From: Pseudomonas graminis
GTDB taxonomy: Bacteria; Pseudomonadota; Gammaproteobacteria; Pseudomonadales; Pseudomonadaceae
Reading direction: 5' to 3'
DNA: 64,000 nt
Assembly: GCF_004364335.1 (NCBI RefSeq)
Contig: NZ_SOCR01000017.1
Span: 26,619 to 90,618, forward strand
Below are positions 1 to 9,040 of this stretch, piece by piece. Made by a program: the position numbers and the translations under genes. The notes beneath the pieces were generated by a model. It was not told where the DNA came from. It saw only the letters and a program-made list of their open reading frames with translations, and ran no database searches. The number at the start of each line of letters is the position of its first letter. Position 1 is the stretch's first letter.

Positions 1-73
1 CATCAGCCGCTTGCGCCGCCGCGCTGCTACCAAGAAACGCCAGCGCCAGAAAGAGCTTGTTGAACGTCAGCAT
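1..73 (-). CDS. 5' end of an exported protein gene (partial)
   Basis: Reading leftwards from ATG at 73, the first 24 codons encode a Sec signal peptide: positive start (FNK), hydrophobic LFLALAFLG core and an AAAQAAD cleavage region. A strong GGAGGA ribosome-binding site lies about 7 bases before the ATG. The gene runs off the left edge, so the mature protein is not visible and no function can be assigned; it should be periplasmic or outer-membrane. Confidence 0.75.
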   Translation of the reverse strand, partial: MLTFNKLFLALAFLGSSAAAQAAD

Positions 74-160
74 GAGCAGGTCCTCCGGCGCCAGGCGCCT
101 TGTTGGGTACGGTTTGGAGCATACGCAGCCAGCGCTGAACCCCTCCTGAACATGTACCGA

Positions 161-990
161 CCCACCGCATTCGCCAGCAAGCCGGCTCCCACAGGTTTTG
201 CGCATGACGCTGAAATCCCGGCCAACACCGATCCACTGTAGGAGCGCGCTTGCCCCCGAAGGCGGTCTGCCTGTGCCATCGATTTCGCCTGATACACCGC
301 GTTCGCCAGCAAGCCGGCTCCCACAGGTTTTGCGCATGACGCTGAAATCCCGGCCAACGCCGATCCATTGTAGGAGCGCGCTTGCCCGCGAATGCAATCT
401 GCCTGTGCCATCAATGTCGCCTGACCCACCGCATTCGCCAGCAAGCCGGCTCCCACAGGTTTTGCGCATGACGCTGAAATCCCGGCCAACGCCGATCCAT
501 TGTAGGAACGCGCTTGCCCGCGAAGGCGGTCTGCCTGTGCCATCGATTTCGCCTGATACACCGCGTTCGCCAGAAAGCCGGCTCACACAGGTTTTGCGCA
601 TGACGCCGAAATCCCGGCCAACGCCTATCCACTGTAGGAGCGCGCTTGCCCGCGAATGCAATCTGCCTGTGCCATCGATTTCGCCTGATACACCGCGTTC
701 GCCAGCAAGCTGGCTCCCACAGGTTTTGCGCATGACGCCGAAATCCCGGCCAACGCCTATCCACTGTAGGAGCGCGCTTGCCCGTGAAGGCGGTCTGCCT
801 GTGCCATCGATTTCGACTGACCCGCCGCATTCGCCAGCAAGCCGGCTCCCACAAGTTCTGTGCATGACGCCGAAATCCCGGCCAACGCCGATCCACTTTA
901 GGAGCGCGCTTGCCCGCGAATGCAATCTGACTGTGCCATCAATGTCGCCTGATACACCGCGTTCGCCAGCAAGCCGGCTCCCACAGGTTC
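161..990. repeat. Tandem REPIN array, 132-bp period (family A REP)
   Basis: Six forward REPs (TGTAGGAGCGCGCTTGCCCG, starting near 238, 370, 502, 634, 766, 898) alternate with seven inverted REPs (TTCGCCAGCAAGCCGGCTCC, near 171, 303, 435, 567, 699, 831, 963). The shared word GCCAAC recurs at 221, 353, 485, 617, 749 and 881, exactly 132 bases apart. Because 132 is a multiple of three, long open frames appear on both strands; they are artefacts. Loop sequences alternate between GAAGGCGGTCTG and GAATGCAATCTG, suggesting a 264-bp higher-order unit. Confidence 0.95.
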
Positions 991-1068
991 TGCCCAGCCG
1001 TTGGATTTTGCGTTCGCCACCCATTTATTTGCCCGCGCCCGCGATTTCCTGATCCGACGCCGATCCAC

Positions 1069-1157
1069 TGTAGGAGTGAGCTTGCTCGCGAAGGCGGTGT
1101 GTCTGCCACATGGATCTCGCCTGATATACCGCGTTCGCGGGCAAGCGCGCTCCTACA
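1069..1157. repeat. REPIN (family A)
   Basis: TGTAGGAGTGAGCTTGCTCG at 1069 faces GGGCAAGCGCGCTCCTACA ending at 1157. This inverted pair has slightly different REP heads from the neighbouring 132-bp array and sits just before pcpS. Confidence 0.85.
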
Positions 1158-1277
1158 GGTTGTGCGCTGGTCGTGGATTTGCGTTCGCCACAAACCGGTG
1201 TTCCGGGTCCTTGGCTTTTGCGTTCGACGGCAAACCGGTTTTGCGCACGATGCTGCGGTTCCGGCAGAATGCCGGGC

Positions 1278-2003
1278 ATGACTCGATCCCCGACACTCCC
1301 CGACTGTTGCCCTGCCCTGACCGCTCACTGGCCGCTGCCCCACGGGCTCGCGGATGTGGTGTTGGTGAGCAGTCGGTTCGATCCGCAAAAACTCATCGAC
1401 GGCGATTTTCAGCGCTGTCTCATCGAGCCGCCCGCCTCCATTCAGCGTTCGGTGGCCAAGCGGCAGACGGAGTTTCTCGCCGGTCGTTTGTGCGCGCGGG
1501 AAGCGATACGTCAGTTGGACGGCCGCTCCCACGTCCCCCTGATCGGCGAGGACCGCGCCCCGATCTGGCCTGCGGACGTCACCGGCTCGATCACCCACAG
1601 CACCGGCTGGGCCGCCGCGATCGTTGCGCGCAAAACGGACTGGCGCGGGTTGGGCCTGGACGTCGAGCAACTGATGAGCAACGAGCGCGCCGTGCGTCTG
1701 GCCGGGGAGATTCTGACGCCGGCAGAAATGCAGCGCCTTAACGCCGGGCCCGAGCATGAAGCAGCCAAAGCCGTCACCCTGACCTTTTCCCTGAAAGAAA
1801 GCCTGTTCAAGGCGCTCTACCCCATCGTGCTCAAGCGCTTCTATTTCGAAGACGCCGAACTGCTGGAATGGTCAGACGACGGCAACGCGCGGCTGCGGCT
1901 GAACATCGATCTGTCGGAGGAATGGCACAACGGCAAGGAGCTGGAAGCACAGTTCAGCGTGAAGGACGGGCAGCTGTTGAGTCTGGTGGCGATTCGGGGC
2001 TGA
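1278..2003 (+). CDS. pcpS: 4'-phosphopantetheinyl transferase (PcpS/EntD type)
   Basis: Transfers phosphopantetheine from CoA to carrier proteins of fatty acid and non-ribosomal peptide (siderophore) synthesis. The 241-residue product from ATG 1278 is close to the length of PcpS. It shows family landmarks in order: FLAGRLCAREAI, SITHS, GLDVEQ (metal-binding Asp) and FSLKESLFKALYP (Lys/Glu of the WxxKEAxxK-like motif). A longer frame opens upstream at 1173 but its first 35 codons look like non-coding sequence; ATG 1269 is an alternative. No strong ribosome-binding site is visible. The 3' end overlaps the convergent fhuF by 50 bases. Confidence 0.88.
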   Translation: MTRSPTLPDCCPALTAHWPLPHGLADVVLVSSRFDPQKLIDGDFQRCLIEPPASIQRSVAKRQTEFLAGRLCAREAIRQLDGRSHVPLIGEDRAPIWPADVTGSITHSTGWAAAIVARKTDWRGLGLDVEQLMSNERAVRLAGEILTPAEMQRLNAGPEHEAAKAVTLTFSLKESLFKALYPIVLKRFYFEDAELLEWSDDGNARLRLNIDLSEEWHNGKELEAQFSVKDGQLLSLVAIRG

Positions 2004-2685
2004 CGGCCATACCCAACGGACAATGCTCACACCGCCCCACCCATTCCACGCGATAACTCAAGCAGCACGTGCGCCTCTGCCGGACCATTCGCACGTCCCC
2101 TTCTATATAGCTGACGGCGTTGAATAGGGGATTGCGCCGCCCATCCGGCCTCAGCCTTTCACGCAACAAGCCATACCCCGCAGCAACGGAAACCTCGCTT
2201 GCCGCGGACAGCTGCCGCAAGCAGGTTTCCAGATAATCCCCGGCGTTGCCCCACAGCACGGCCGCCGGCACATCGCCGTAGGCACTCAAGCGTTCGATGA
2301 CTTGCTGAAGATTCTCCAGCAACGGCGCAAAAAGCTCGAACGGATCGTCCGAAACCGGCACCTGCATGACGGCCCCCTCAAACCGTACCCTGTCCAGAAA
2401 CCCCCGTTCATGCAGGGCGAAGCTCAGGCGGTCCAGCCCCAGCGGCCACCCCAGGCCATGGGCCACACTTGCCACCACCACCGGCGGAATCAGCTGCATC
2501 GCGTAATACTTCATCCATTGCGAGACCAGCACCGGCAATTGGTCCTTCACCAGTTCCGGCCCATACACCCTCAGCAGCAAGCGATGCAGAACCTCATCCC
2601 GCAACAGCTCGGTCAGCGGCAGCACAGGCCGCGTTTGATCGACCACCATCGTGCGGGCAAACCCGGCCAGGGCACCTTCGAACAT
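1954..2685 (-). CDS. fhuF: FhuF-family siderophore-iron reductase
   Basis: 243 residues from ATG 2685, with a GGGGAGG site 5 bases upstream. The C-terminal part carries CC-x10-C-x2-C (CCLSYRVEWVGRCEHC), the diagnostic [2Fe-2S] ligand pattern of FhuF, which reduces ferric siderophores in the cytoplasm to release iron. The start overlaps the stop of the upstream sensor kinase as TGATG, implying translational coupling and operon membership with the two-component genes. About 19 residues follow the Cys motif, and this tail is encoded antisense to the 3' end of pcpS. Confidence 0.88.
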   Translation of the reverse strand: MFEGALAGFARTMVVDQTRPVLPLTELLRDEVLHRLLLRVYGPELVKDQLPVLVSQWMKYYAMQLIPPVVVASVAHGLGWPLGLDRLSFALHERGFLDRVRFEGAVMQVPVSDDPFELFAPLLENLQQVIERLSAYGDVPAAVLWGNAGDYLETCLRQLSAASEVSVAAGYGLLRERLRPDGRRNPLFNAVSYIEGDVRMVRQRRTCCLSYRVEWVGRCEHCPLGMAVSPESPPDSTAARPSR

Positions 2686-4325
2686 CAGGCCTCCCCTTGC
2701 TGGCGGGGCCAGGCCAGGCTGAAACACGCGCCGCCGAGGGTTTGGCTGCGCCCGATCAACGCGCGGCCGCCGTGCCAGTGAATGATACGGCGCACAATCG
2801 ACAACCCCAAACCGTGGCCGCCCGACGCCCGGGTGCGGCTGTCGTCCAGGCGCATGAACGGTGTGAAGACCCGCTCCCAGGCACTTTCCGGTACGCCGGG
2901 GCCGTCATCTTCAACGTCGATGCGACAGCGCTCCTCACTCAGTTGATAGCCAATGTTTACCTGCGACTCGGCGTGGCGCATGGCGTTGCTCACCAGGTTC
3001 TGCAGCGCGCGATGCAAGTAACGCGGTTCCGCCTCCACCCACTGCGCTTCCCCTGATCCGACGCGGTTGAGCGCATCCACACACTCCCCGCGCCTGACGC
3101 TGATATTCGGCCGCAGCGGCGCCAGTTCGGCAATCACCTGCTCAATCAAGGCGTCGAGGTCGATGCGCTGGAAGTTCAGGTCCGGCGCGCCCTGCTCCAG
3201 GCGCGCGTAGGTGAGCATCTCGTCGACCAGCTTGTCGAGGTCCTGAATATCGCTGTCCATGCCGACCATGTATTTATGCCGCGCTTCCGGGGTCGTCGCG
3301 TCGTTGACCATTTCCAGCCCGAAACGCAGCCGCGCCACCGGCGTGCGAAGTTCATGGGAGACCGCGCGGACCAGTTCGCGCTGGATCATCAACGAGCGCT
3401 GCAGGTGCTCGGCCATGCCGTTGAATGCCGACGCCAGCCGCCCGACCGAGTCCGCGCCCGCCGCGGGCACGCGGGTTTCCAGGCTGCCCTGGGCGATCTG
3501 CGTGGCCGCCGCTTCCAGACCGCGCAAGCGATGCTCAAGCCGACGCACCAGCAGGTAAACCACCAGACCGATCAGGCACAGACCGAGAAACGCGATCAGG
3601 ATCAGCAACTCCGGCGGATAGGCATTCATCTGGAACAGCGGACCGATCTCCAGCACCCACGGGGTTTCGCCGACGCCAGACAGCACGCGGATCGAATCGC
3701 CGCCTTTGCCCAGCGCCATCACCGTGTCGCCCTCGTCGATGCGCCGACGCTGGTCGTCATCCACGTCGAGCTTCTCCAGCCGGATAAGTTGCATGTCGAA
3801 GCCGAACCCCTTGCTCTGGCGCAAGACTTCAAGCCGCGCCGGCTGTTCATCGACCGGCAGACGCACCAGTTCATCGAGCAACAGAAAGATCGTCGCGCGG
3901 GCCAGTTGCTCGCTGATCTGCCGCACCTCGCCGGTCAGCAGCAAGCCGCCGGACGGATTGCCCGACATCGCCGGCTCGACCTCGCGAAATACCCGCGCGG
4001 CATGGGGTCCGGTCTGTTCTACCACCACCTGCCCGCGACTCAACCGACTGCGCGCGCTCCCGTCCAGATGCGCGTGCTCGGCGGTTTCCAGTGTCAGCGG
4101 AATGCCCAGCAGGCGCTCCCACACGGCGAGGGCGCGGGTGCGTTCAATGTCATTCATACCGCGCAGATTGTCGGCCATCAGCGTGAAGGTGCCGTGGGCC
4201 AACTGCTCGCGGTACTGATCGGCGCGCACGGCGTTGACCAGATGCAGGGTCAGCACGCCGAGCAACGCCACCAGCACCAGAACGCCGAGCATGCCGCCAT
4301 AGATGCGCAGGAAGATGGAATTCAT
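2685..4325 (-). CDS. Sensor histidine kinase, RstB-like
   Basis: 546-residue inner-membrane kinase. TM1 is about residues 7-29, a periplasmic domain covers about 30-238, TM2 about 241-261, followed by HAMP, a HisKA segment AVSHELRTPVARLRF with phosphoacceptor His324, and a HATPase_c domain with N box NLVSNAMRHA, DDGPGVP and GGHGLGLSI. Architecture and length resemble RstB, but the periplasmic domain is long, so the signal is unknown. It starts 3 bases after the stop of the response regulator gene and its stop overlaps the fhuF start, giving an operon regulator-kinase-fhuF that suggests a link to iron uptake. Confidence 0.9.
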   Translation of the reverse strand: MNSIFLRIYGGMLGVLVLVALLGVLTLHLVNAVRADQYREQLAHGTFTLMADNLRGMNDIERTRALAVWERLLGIPLTLETAEHAHLDGSARSRLSRGQVVVEQTGPHAARVFREVEPAMSGNPSGGLLLTGEVRQISEQLARATIFLLLDELVRLPVDEQPARLEVLRQSKGFGFDMQLIRLEKLDVDDDQRRRIDEGDTVMALGKGGDSIRVLSGVGETPWVLEIGPLFQMNAYPPELLILIAFLGLCLIGLVVYLLVRRLEHRLRGLEAAATQIAQGSLETRVPAAGADSVGRLASAFNGMAEHLQRSLMIQRELVRAVSHELRTPVARLRFGLEMVNDATTPEARHKYMVGMDSDIQDLDKLVDEMLTYARLEQGAPDLNFQRIDLDALIEQVIAELAPLRPNISVRRGECVDALNRVGSGEAQWVEAEPRYLHRALQNLVSNAMRHAESQVNIGYQLSEERCRIDVEDDGPGVPESAWERVFTPFMRLDDSRTRASGGHGLGLSIVRRIIHWHGGRALIGRSQTLGGACFSLAWPRQQGEA

Positions 4326-4328
4326 CGG

Positions 4329-5066
4329 TCAGCCGTCGCGCTTGAGGGAGGGCAGTTGCGCGGCGGCGTGGGGGACGAACAGGTAACCCTTGTTGCGCAC
4401 GGTCTTGATCAGGCGCGGGTGATCGGGGTCGTCACCGATGCGCGGGCGGATCTTCGAGATGCGCACGTCGATGGAGCGGTCCTGGCCGTCGTAGCCGACA
4501 CCGCGCAGGGCCGTGAAGATTTCTTCGCGAGAGAGAATGCGCCCGGCGTTGGCGACCAGCAGCCACAACAGGTCGAATTCGGCGCTGGTCAGCTCGACGC
4601 TCTGGTCGTTGAGCCAGGCTTCGCGCAGGGTGTTGTCCACCACCAGCGCGCCGAATTCCAGACGATGCTGTTCCTGGATAGGGCTTTCGACGGTTTCGCT
4701 GCGCCTTAACAACGCATGGATGCGCGCGAGCAGCACCCGGGGATGCACCGGTTTGCCGACGTAATCGTCGGCGCCCATGTCGAGGCCCTGGATCTGGTCG
4801 CTGTCGTCGGTGCGCGCGGTGAGCATCAGGATCGGGCCGTCGTAGTGGCTGCGCACCTTGCGACAGATGCTCAGGCCGTCTTCGCCGGGCAGCATGAGGT
4901 CGAGGATCACCAGATCCGGTTGCTCGTCGATGATGCGCCGGGCCGCCCGCGCGCCGTCCCCTTCCAGGCTCACGCGAAGGCCGTTGTTTTCGAGGTAGTC
5001 GCGGGTGAGCTCGGCCAGCCGCTGGTCATCCTCGACGATCAGCACCTGCCAGGGTTGGGGCTGCAC
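4329..5066 (-). CDS. OmpR/RstA-like response regulator
   Basis: 245 residues: receiver domain (VLIVEDDQ, phosphoacceptor Asp56 in VILDLMLPGEDG, LTARTDD, GADDYVGKP with the conserved Lys) followed by a winged-helix Trans_reg_C domain. The stretch GVGYDGQDRSIDVRISK is typical of RstA relatives. It is the first gene of the operon with the kinase and fhuF, and is presumably the transcriptional output of that pair. Targets cannot be read from the sequence. Confidence 0.9.
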   Translation of the reverse strand: MQPQPWQVLIVEDDQRLAELTRDYLENNGLRVSLEGDGARAARRIIDEQPDLVILDLMLPGEDGLSICRKVRSHYDGPILMLTARTDDSDQIQGLDMGADDYVGKPVHPRVLLARIHALLRRSETVESPIQEQHRLEFGALVVDNTLREAWLNDQSVELTSAEFDLLWLLVANAGRILSREEIFTALRGVGYDGQDRSIDVRISKIRPRIGDDPDHPRLIKTVRNKGYLFVPHAAAQLPSLKRDG

Positions 5067-5188
5067 GGTGAGGCTCCTTGTTTTTTCTTATTAATAGCCG
5101 GTTTCAGATCCGCGCCTTTCGAAGGTGCCGGCAGCGCTTCCCCGCGATGCGCCCGATCATGGGCAAATCGGACGGCAGACACAACGCA

Positions 5189-5384
5189 TTCGCCAGCAAG
5201 CCGGCTCCTACAGACCTGCGTGCGCCGACGTTTTTGCTTTCGACGCAAACCGATTTTGCGCATGAACGCGATGATTTGATTCGACGCAAATCCACTGTAG
5301 GAGCGCGCTTGCCCGCGAAGGCGATCTGCCTGCTCCATCCATTTCGCCTGACGCACCGCATTCGCCAGCAAGCCGGCTCCTACA
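5189..5384. repeat. Family A REP plus REPIN
   Basis: A single inverted REP at 5189-5213 is followed by an inverted pair at 5296-5384 (TGTAGGAGCGCGCTTGCCCG ... CCAGCAAGCCGGCTCCTACA). They lie in the 1-kb gap between the response regulator and nrdA. Confidence 0.85.
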
Positions 5385-5534
5385 GATTTTGCGTACGCCG
5401 ACGCTTTTGCGTTCACCTCAAGCCGATTTTGCGCACGACCTCGATTTTTGATTCGGGGCAAATCCACGCCGGGATCGCCCTTGCCAGATACGTTTTTTGT
5501 GATAGCGTTCGCGCCCGCAAAAAGCCGGGCAATG

Positions 5535-5567
5535 GTTTTTCACCGGCGTTTTCAATGGTGAAAAAAC
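5535..5567. other. Hairpin upstream of the nrdA control region
   Basis: GTTTTTCACC (5535-5544) pairs with GGTGAAAAAAC (5557-5567) around a 12-base loop. It could be a bidirectional terminator insulating nrdA from upstream transcription; nothing else in 5400-5640 looks coding. Confidence 0.4.
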
Positions 5568-5644
5568 AGTGACCAGCGGCCCATGCCAGACGCCATGCGG
5601 CCTACACGGGATTTACCTGTTTCACACACAAATTACACACAGCT

Positions 5645-5653
5645 TTATCCACA
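5645..5653 (+). promoter_or_regulatory. DnaA box upstream of nrdA
   Basis: TTATCCACA is a perfect consensus DnaA box. In E. coli the nrdAB promoter is controlled by DnaA boxes, so cell-cycle coupling of nrdA is plausible here. It lies 10 bases before the candidate -35 element. Confidence 0.6.
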
Positions 5654-5662
5654 GGTCATGCG

Positions 5663-5728
5663 TTGCAATTAGTGTCACAAACGCATTATCTTGTAGCCCT
5701 TCGACGGTGGAGCCCCTACATGTAGGGT
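5663..5728 (+). promoter_or_regulatory. nrdA promoter with two NrdR-like boxes
   Basis: Candidate sigma-70 promoter: TTGCAA (5663-5668), 18-base spacer, TATCTT (5687-5692). Two sequences match the NrdR core CwAtATaTwG: CATTATCTTG (5684-5693, overlapping the -10) and CTACATGTAG (5716-5725, inside the palindrome CCCTACATGTAGGG). Their starts are 32 bases apart, about three helical turns, which is the usual NrdR arrangement. NrdR would repress here when dNTPs are sufficient. Confidence 0.6.
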
Positions 5729-6100
5729 TTTCGCCTAAATCTCAAACACAAGTCAGGGCGCAATTTCAAGGTTTTTTTCGCGCCCATTGCCTGTGTATGA
5801 AGGGCTGAATAACCCCCGAATCTACCGCTCTACCCCGCCAGCGCGAATGGCAGACCACCCAGCCTTGGGATCTGCGCGCAGCGGCACACGTGTTGCAACA
5901 TCACACGCGCATTCTGCAACAGTTTTTCGGGTGACGGGCTCAAGTCCGGCACCCTTTTCGACTTCAACGCCAGGGAGGGTAAATCCACCTTCCCATTCGT
6001 CTTGAAGTCATGGCCTGACGTTTGTCAGTCCACTGCCGCAAGACGAAACGGTGGGCGTGCATTTTGCGCCCAAACAAACTTAGAGAACGTGGAGACACCC

Positions 6101-9016
6101 ATGCAAACCGACACAACTCGCGAGAATCCGCAGGCCACCGCGCCGCAGACAGGTGCGACCCAGCAGGACCTGTCCGCCACCGCGCCGGGTCAGCTGCGTG
6201 TGATCAAGCGTAACGGCACTGTCGTTGCGTACACCGATGACAAGATCACCGTCGCCATCACCAAGGCCTTTCTCGCAGTTGAAGGCGGCACCGCTGCCGC
6301 TTCGTCGCGTATCCACGACACCGTTGCGCGCCTGACCGAACAGGTCTCCGCGACCTTCAAGCGCCGCATGCCGTCGGGCGGCACCATCCACATCGAAGAA
6401 ATCCAGGATCAGGTCGAACTGGCGCTGATGCGCGCCGGCGAGCAGAAAGTTGCCCGCGACTACGTGATCTACCGCAACGAGCGCTCCAAGGAGCGTGCCG
6501 GTCGCACCGCCGGCGAAACCCCAGTGCAGGCGCACCCGTCGATTCGCATCACCGCCAAAGACGGCAGCCTCGCGCCGCTGGACATGGGCCGCCTGAACAC
6601 CATCGTCACCGAAGCGTGCGAAGGCCTGGCCGAGGTCGATGCCGACCTGATCCAGACCGAAACCCTGAAAAACCTGTACGACGGCGTTGCACTGACCGAC
6701 GTCAACACCGCCCTGGTGATGACCGCGCGCACCTTGGTCGAGCGTGAGCCGAACTACTCGTTCGTCACCGCGCGCCTGCTGATGGACACCCTGCGTGCCG
6801 AAGGCCTGGGTTTCCTCGGTGTCGCCGAAAGCGCCACCCACCACGAAATGGTCGACCTGTACGCCAAGGCGCTGCCGGCTTACGTCGAGAAAGGCATCCA
6901 GTTCGAACTGCTGAACCCTGTGCTGGCCGAATTCGACCTGGAAAAACTGGGCAAGGCGATCAACCACGAGCGCGATCAGCAGTTCACCTACCTGGGCCTG
7001 CAAACCCTGTACGACCGTTACTTCATTCATAAAGACGGTATCCGTTTCGAACTGCCGCAGATCTTCTTCATGCGCGTGGCCATGGGCCTGGCGATCGAAG
7101 AGAAAGCCCGCGAAGACCGCGCCATCGAGTTCTACAACCTGTTGTCGTCCTTCGACTACATGGCCTCGACCCCGACACTGTTCAACGCCGGCACCCTGCG
7201 TCCACAGCTGTCGAGCTGCTACCTGACCACCGTTCCGGATGACCTGTCGGGCATTTACCACGCCATCCACGACAACGCCATGCTGTCCAAATTCGCAGGC
7301 GGTCTGGGCAACGACTGGACCCCGGTTCGCGCGCTGGGCTCTTACATCAAGGGCACCAACGGCAAATCCCAGGGCGTCGTGCCGTTCCTGAAAGTCGTGA
7401 ACGACACCGCAGTAGCAGTCAACCAGGGCGGCAAGCGCAAAGGCGCTGTCTGTGCGTACCTGGAAACCTGGCACATGGACATCGAAGAGTTCATCGAGCT
7501 GCGCAAGAACACCGGTGATGATCGTCGTCGTACCCACGACATGAACACCGCCAACTGGATCCCTGACCTGTTCATGAAGCGTGTCTTCGACGACGGCAAG
7601 TGGACCCTGTTCTCGCCGTCCGAAGTGCCTGATCTGCACGACCTGACCGGTAAAGCCTTCGAAGAGCGCTACGAGTACTACGAAGCGCTGACCGAGTACC
7701 CGGGCAAGGTCAAGCTGTTCAAGACCATTCAGGCCAAAGACCTGTGGCGCAAAATGCTGTCCATGCTGTTCGAAACCGGCCACCCATGGCTGACCTTCAA
7801 GGACCCGTGCAACCTGCGTTCGCCGCAGCAGCACGTCGGCGTGGTTCACAGCTCGAACCTGTGCACCGAGATCACCCTGAACACCAACAAGGACGAGATC
7901 GCGGTCTGCAACCTGGGCTCGATCAACCTGCCGAACCACATCGTCGACGGCAAGCTGGACACCGACAAGCTCAAGCGCACCATCGACGTGGCCGTGCGCA
8001 TGCTCGATAACGTGATCGACATCAACTACTACTCGGTGCCGCAAGCGAAGAACTCCAACTTCCGTCACCGTCCGGTCGGTCTGGGCATCATGGGCTTCCA
8101 GGACGCGCTGTACCTGCAGCACATTCCTTACGGTTCCGATGCTGCCGTGGAATTTGCCGACCGCTCGATGGAAGCCGTCAGCTACTACGCGATCCAGGCG
8201 TCCTGCGATCTGGCGGACGAGCGCGGTGCCTACGAGACGTTCCAGGGTTCGCTGTGGTCCAAGGGCATCCTGCCGCTGGATTCGCAACAGATCCTGATCG
8301 AACAGCGTGGCCAGAAGTACATCGACGTCGACCTCAACGAAAGCCTGGACTGGGCGCCTGTGCGTGCTCGCGTTCAGAAAGGCATTCGTAACTCGAACAT
8401 CATGGCCATCGCACCGACCGCGACCATCGCCAACATCACCGGCGTGTCGCAGTCGATCGAACCGACTTATCAGAACCTGTACGTGAAATCGAACCTCTCG
8501 GGCGAATTCACCGTGATCAACCCGTACCTGGTTCGCGACCTGAAAGCCCGCGACCTGTGGGACTCGGTCATGATCAACGACCTGAAGTACTACGACGGTT
8601 CGGTACAGCAGATCGAGCGCATCCCGCAGGAGTTGAAAGACCTCTACGCGACCGCGTTTGAAGTGGACACCAAGTGGATCGTTGACGCGGCCAGCCGTCG
8701 TCAGAAGTGGATCGACCAGGCGCAGTCGCTGAACCTGTACATCGCCGGCGCATCGGGCAAGAAGCTGGACGTGACCTACCGCATGGCCTGGTACCGTGGT
8801 CTGAAAACCACTTACTACCTCCGTGCCCTGGCCGCGACCAGCACCGAGAAGTCGACCATCAACACCGGCAAGCTGAACGCCGTTTCCAGCGGTGGCCACG
8901 GCCCGGACGACTCGGCGATCACCGCCCCGCGTCCAGCCGAAGCGGCACCGGCCGGTCCAGCGCCAGTGCCTAAAGCCTGCGCGATCGACGAGCCGGACTG
9001 CGAAGCCTGCCAGTAA
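6101..9016 (+). CDS. nrdA: Class Ia ribonucleoside-diphosphate reductase, alpha subunit
   Basis: 971 residues from ATG 6101 with GGAGA 5 bases upstream; the longer frame from 6002 adds unlikely codons. Two N-terminal ATP-cone domains (RVIKRNGTVVAYTDDKI at about 32-48, and IRITAKDGSLAPLDMGRL about 120 residues later) fit the Pseudomonas NrdA type with duplicated allosteric cones. The catalytic barrel shows SSCYLT, NLCTEI (catalytic Cys and Glu) and CNLGSINLP, and the C-terminus ends in CAIDEPDCEACQ, the redox-shuttle cysteines. It makes dNDPs from NDPs together with NrdB, encoded 1.6 kb downstream with its own control region. Confidence 0.97.
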   Translation: MQTDTTRENPQATAPQTGATQQDLSATAPGQLRVIKRNGTVVAYTDDKITVAITKAFLAVEGGTAAASSRIHDTVARLTEQVSATFKRRMPSGGTIHIEEIQDQVELALMRAGEQKVARDYVIYRNERSKERAGRTAGETPVQAHPSIRITAKDGSLAPLDMGRLNTIVTEACEGLAEVDADLIQTETLKNLYDGVALTDVNTALVMTARTLVEREPNYSFVTARLLMDTLRAEGLGFLGVAESATHHEMVDLYAKALPAYVEKGIQFELLNPVLAEFDLEKLGKAINHERDQQFTYLGLQTLYDRYFIHKDGIRFELPQIFFMRVAMGLAIEEKAREDRAIEFYNLLSSFDYMASTPTLFNAGTLRPQLSSCYLTTVPDDLSGIYHAIHDNAMLSKFAGGLGNDWTPVRALGSYIKGTNGKSQGVVPFLKVVNDTAVAVNQGGKRKGAVCAYLETWHMDIEEFIELRKNTGDDRRRTHDMNTANWIPDLFMKRVFDDGKWTLFSPSEVPDLHDLTGKAFEERYEYYEALTEYPGKVKLFKTIQAKDLWRKMLSMLFETGHPWLTFKDPCNLRSPQQHVGVVHSSNLCTEITLNTNKDEIAVCNLGSINLPNHIVDGKLDTDKLKRTIDVAVRMLDNVIDINYYSVPQAKNSNFRHRPVGLGIMGFQDALYLQHIPYGSDAAVEFADRSMEAVSYYAIQASCDLADERGAYETFQGSLWSKGILPLDSQQILIEQRGQKYIDVDLNESLDWAPVRARVQKGIRNSNIMAIAPTATIANITGVSQSIEPTYQNLYVKSNLSGEFTVINPYLVRDLKARDLWDSVMINDLKYYDGSVQQIERIPQELKDLYATAFEVDTKWIVDAASRRQKWIDQAQSLNLYIAGASGKKLDVTYRMAWYRGLKTTYYLRALAATSTEKSTINTGKLNAVSSGGHGPDDSAITAPRPAEAAPAGPAPVPKACAIDEPDCEACQ

Positions 9017-9040
9017 AACCCGCTGGCAAGCGCACCTCTC

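Noticed and set aside
161..990. CRISPR-like regular repeats
   Set aside because: Units are 132 bp, both repeat and spacer are conserved, and each unit contains two inverted REP hairpins. There are no unique spacers and no cas genes.
198..1052. 284-codon open frame over the first repeat array
   Set aside because: It exists only because the 132-bp REPIN period is a multiple of three. The translation repeats every 44 residues and equally long frames exist on the other strand.
3276..4709. 477-codon plus-strand frame across the sensor kinase and regulator
   Set aside because: It spans two well-supported minus-strand genes and has no recognisable domain.
6080..8899. 939-codon frame antisense to nrdA
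   Set aside because: Shadow of a high-GC coding region with strong third-position bias. No motifs, and it lies fully opposite a certain gene.
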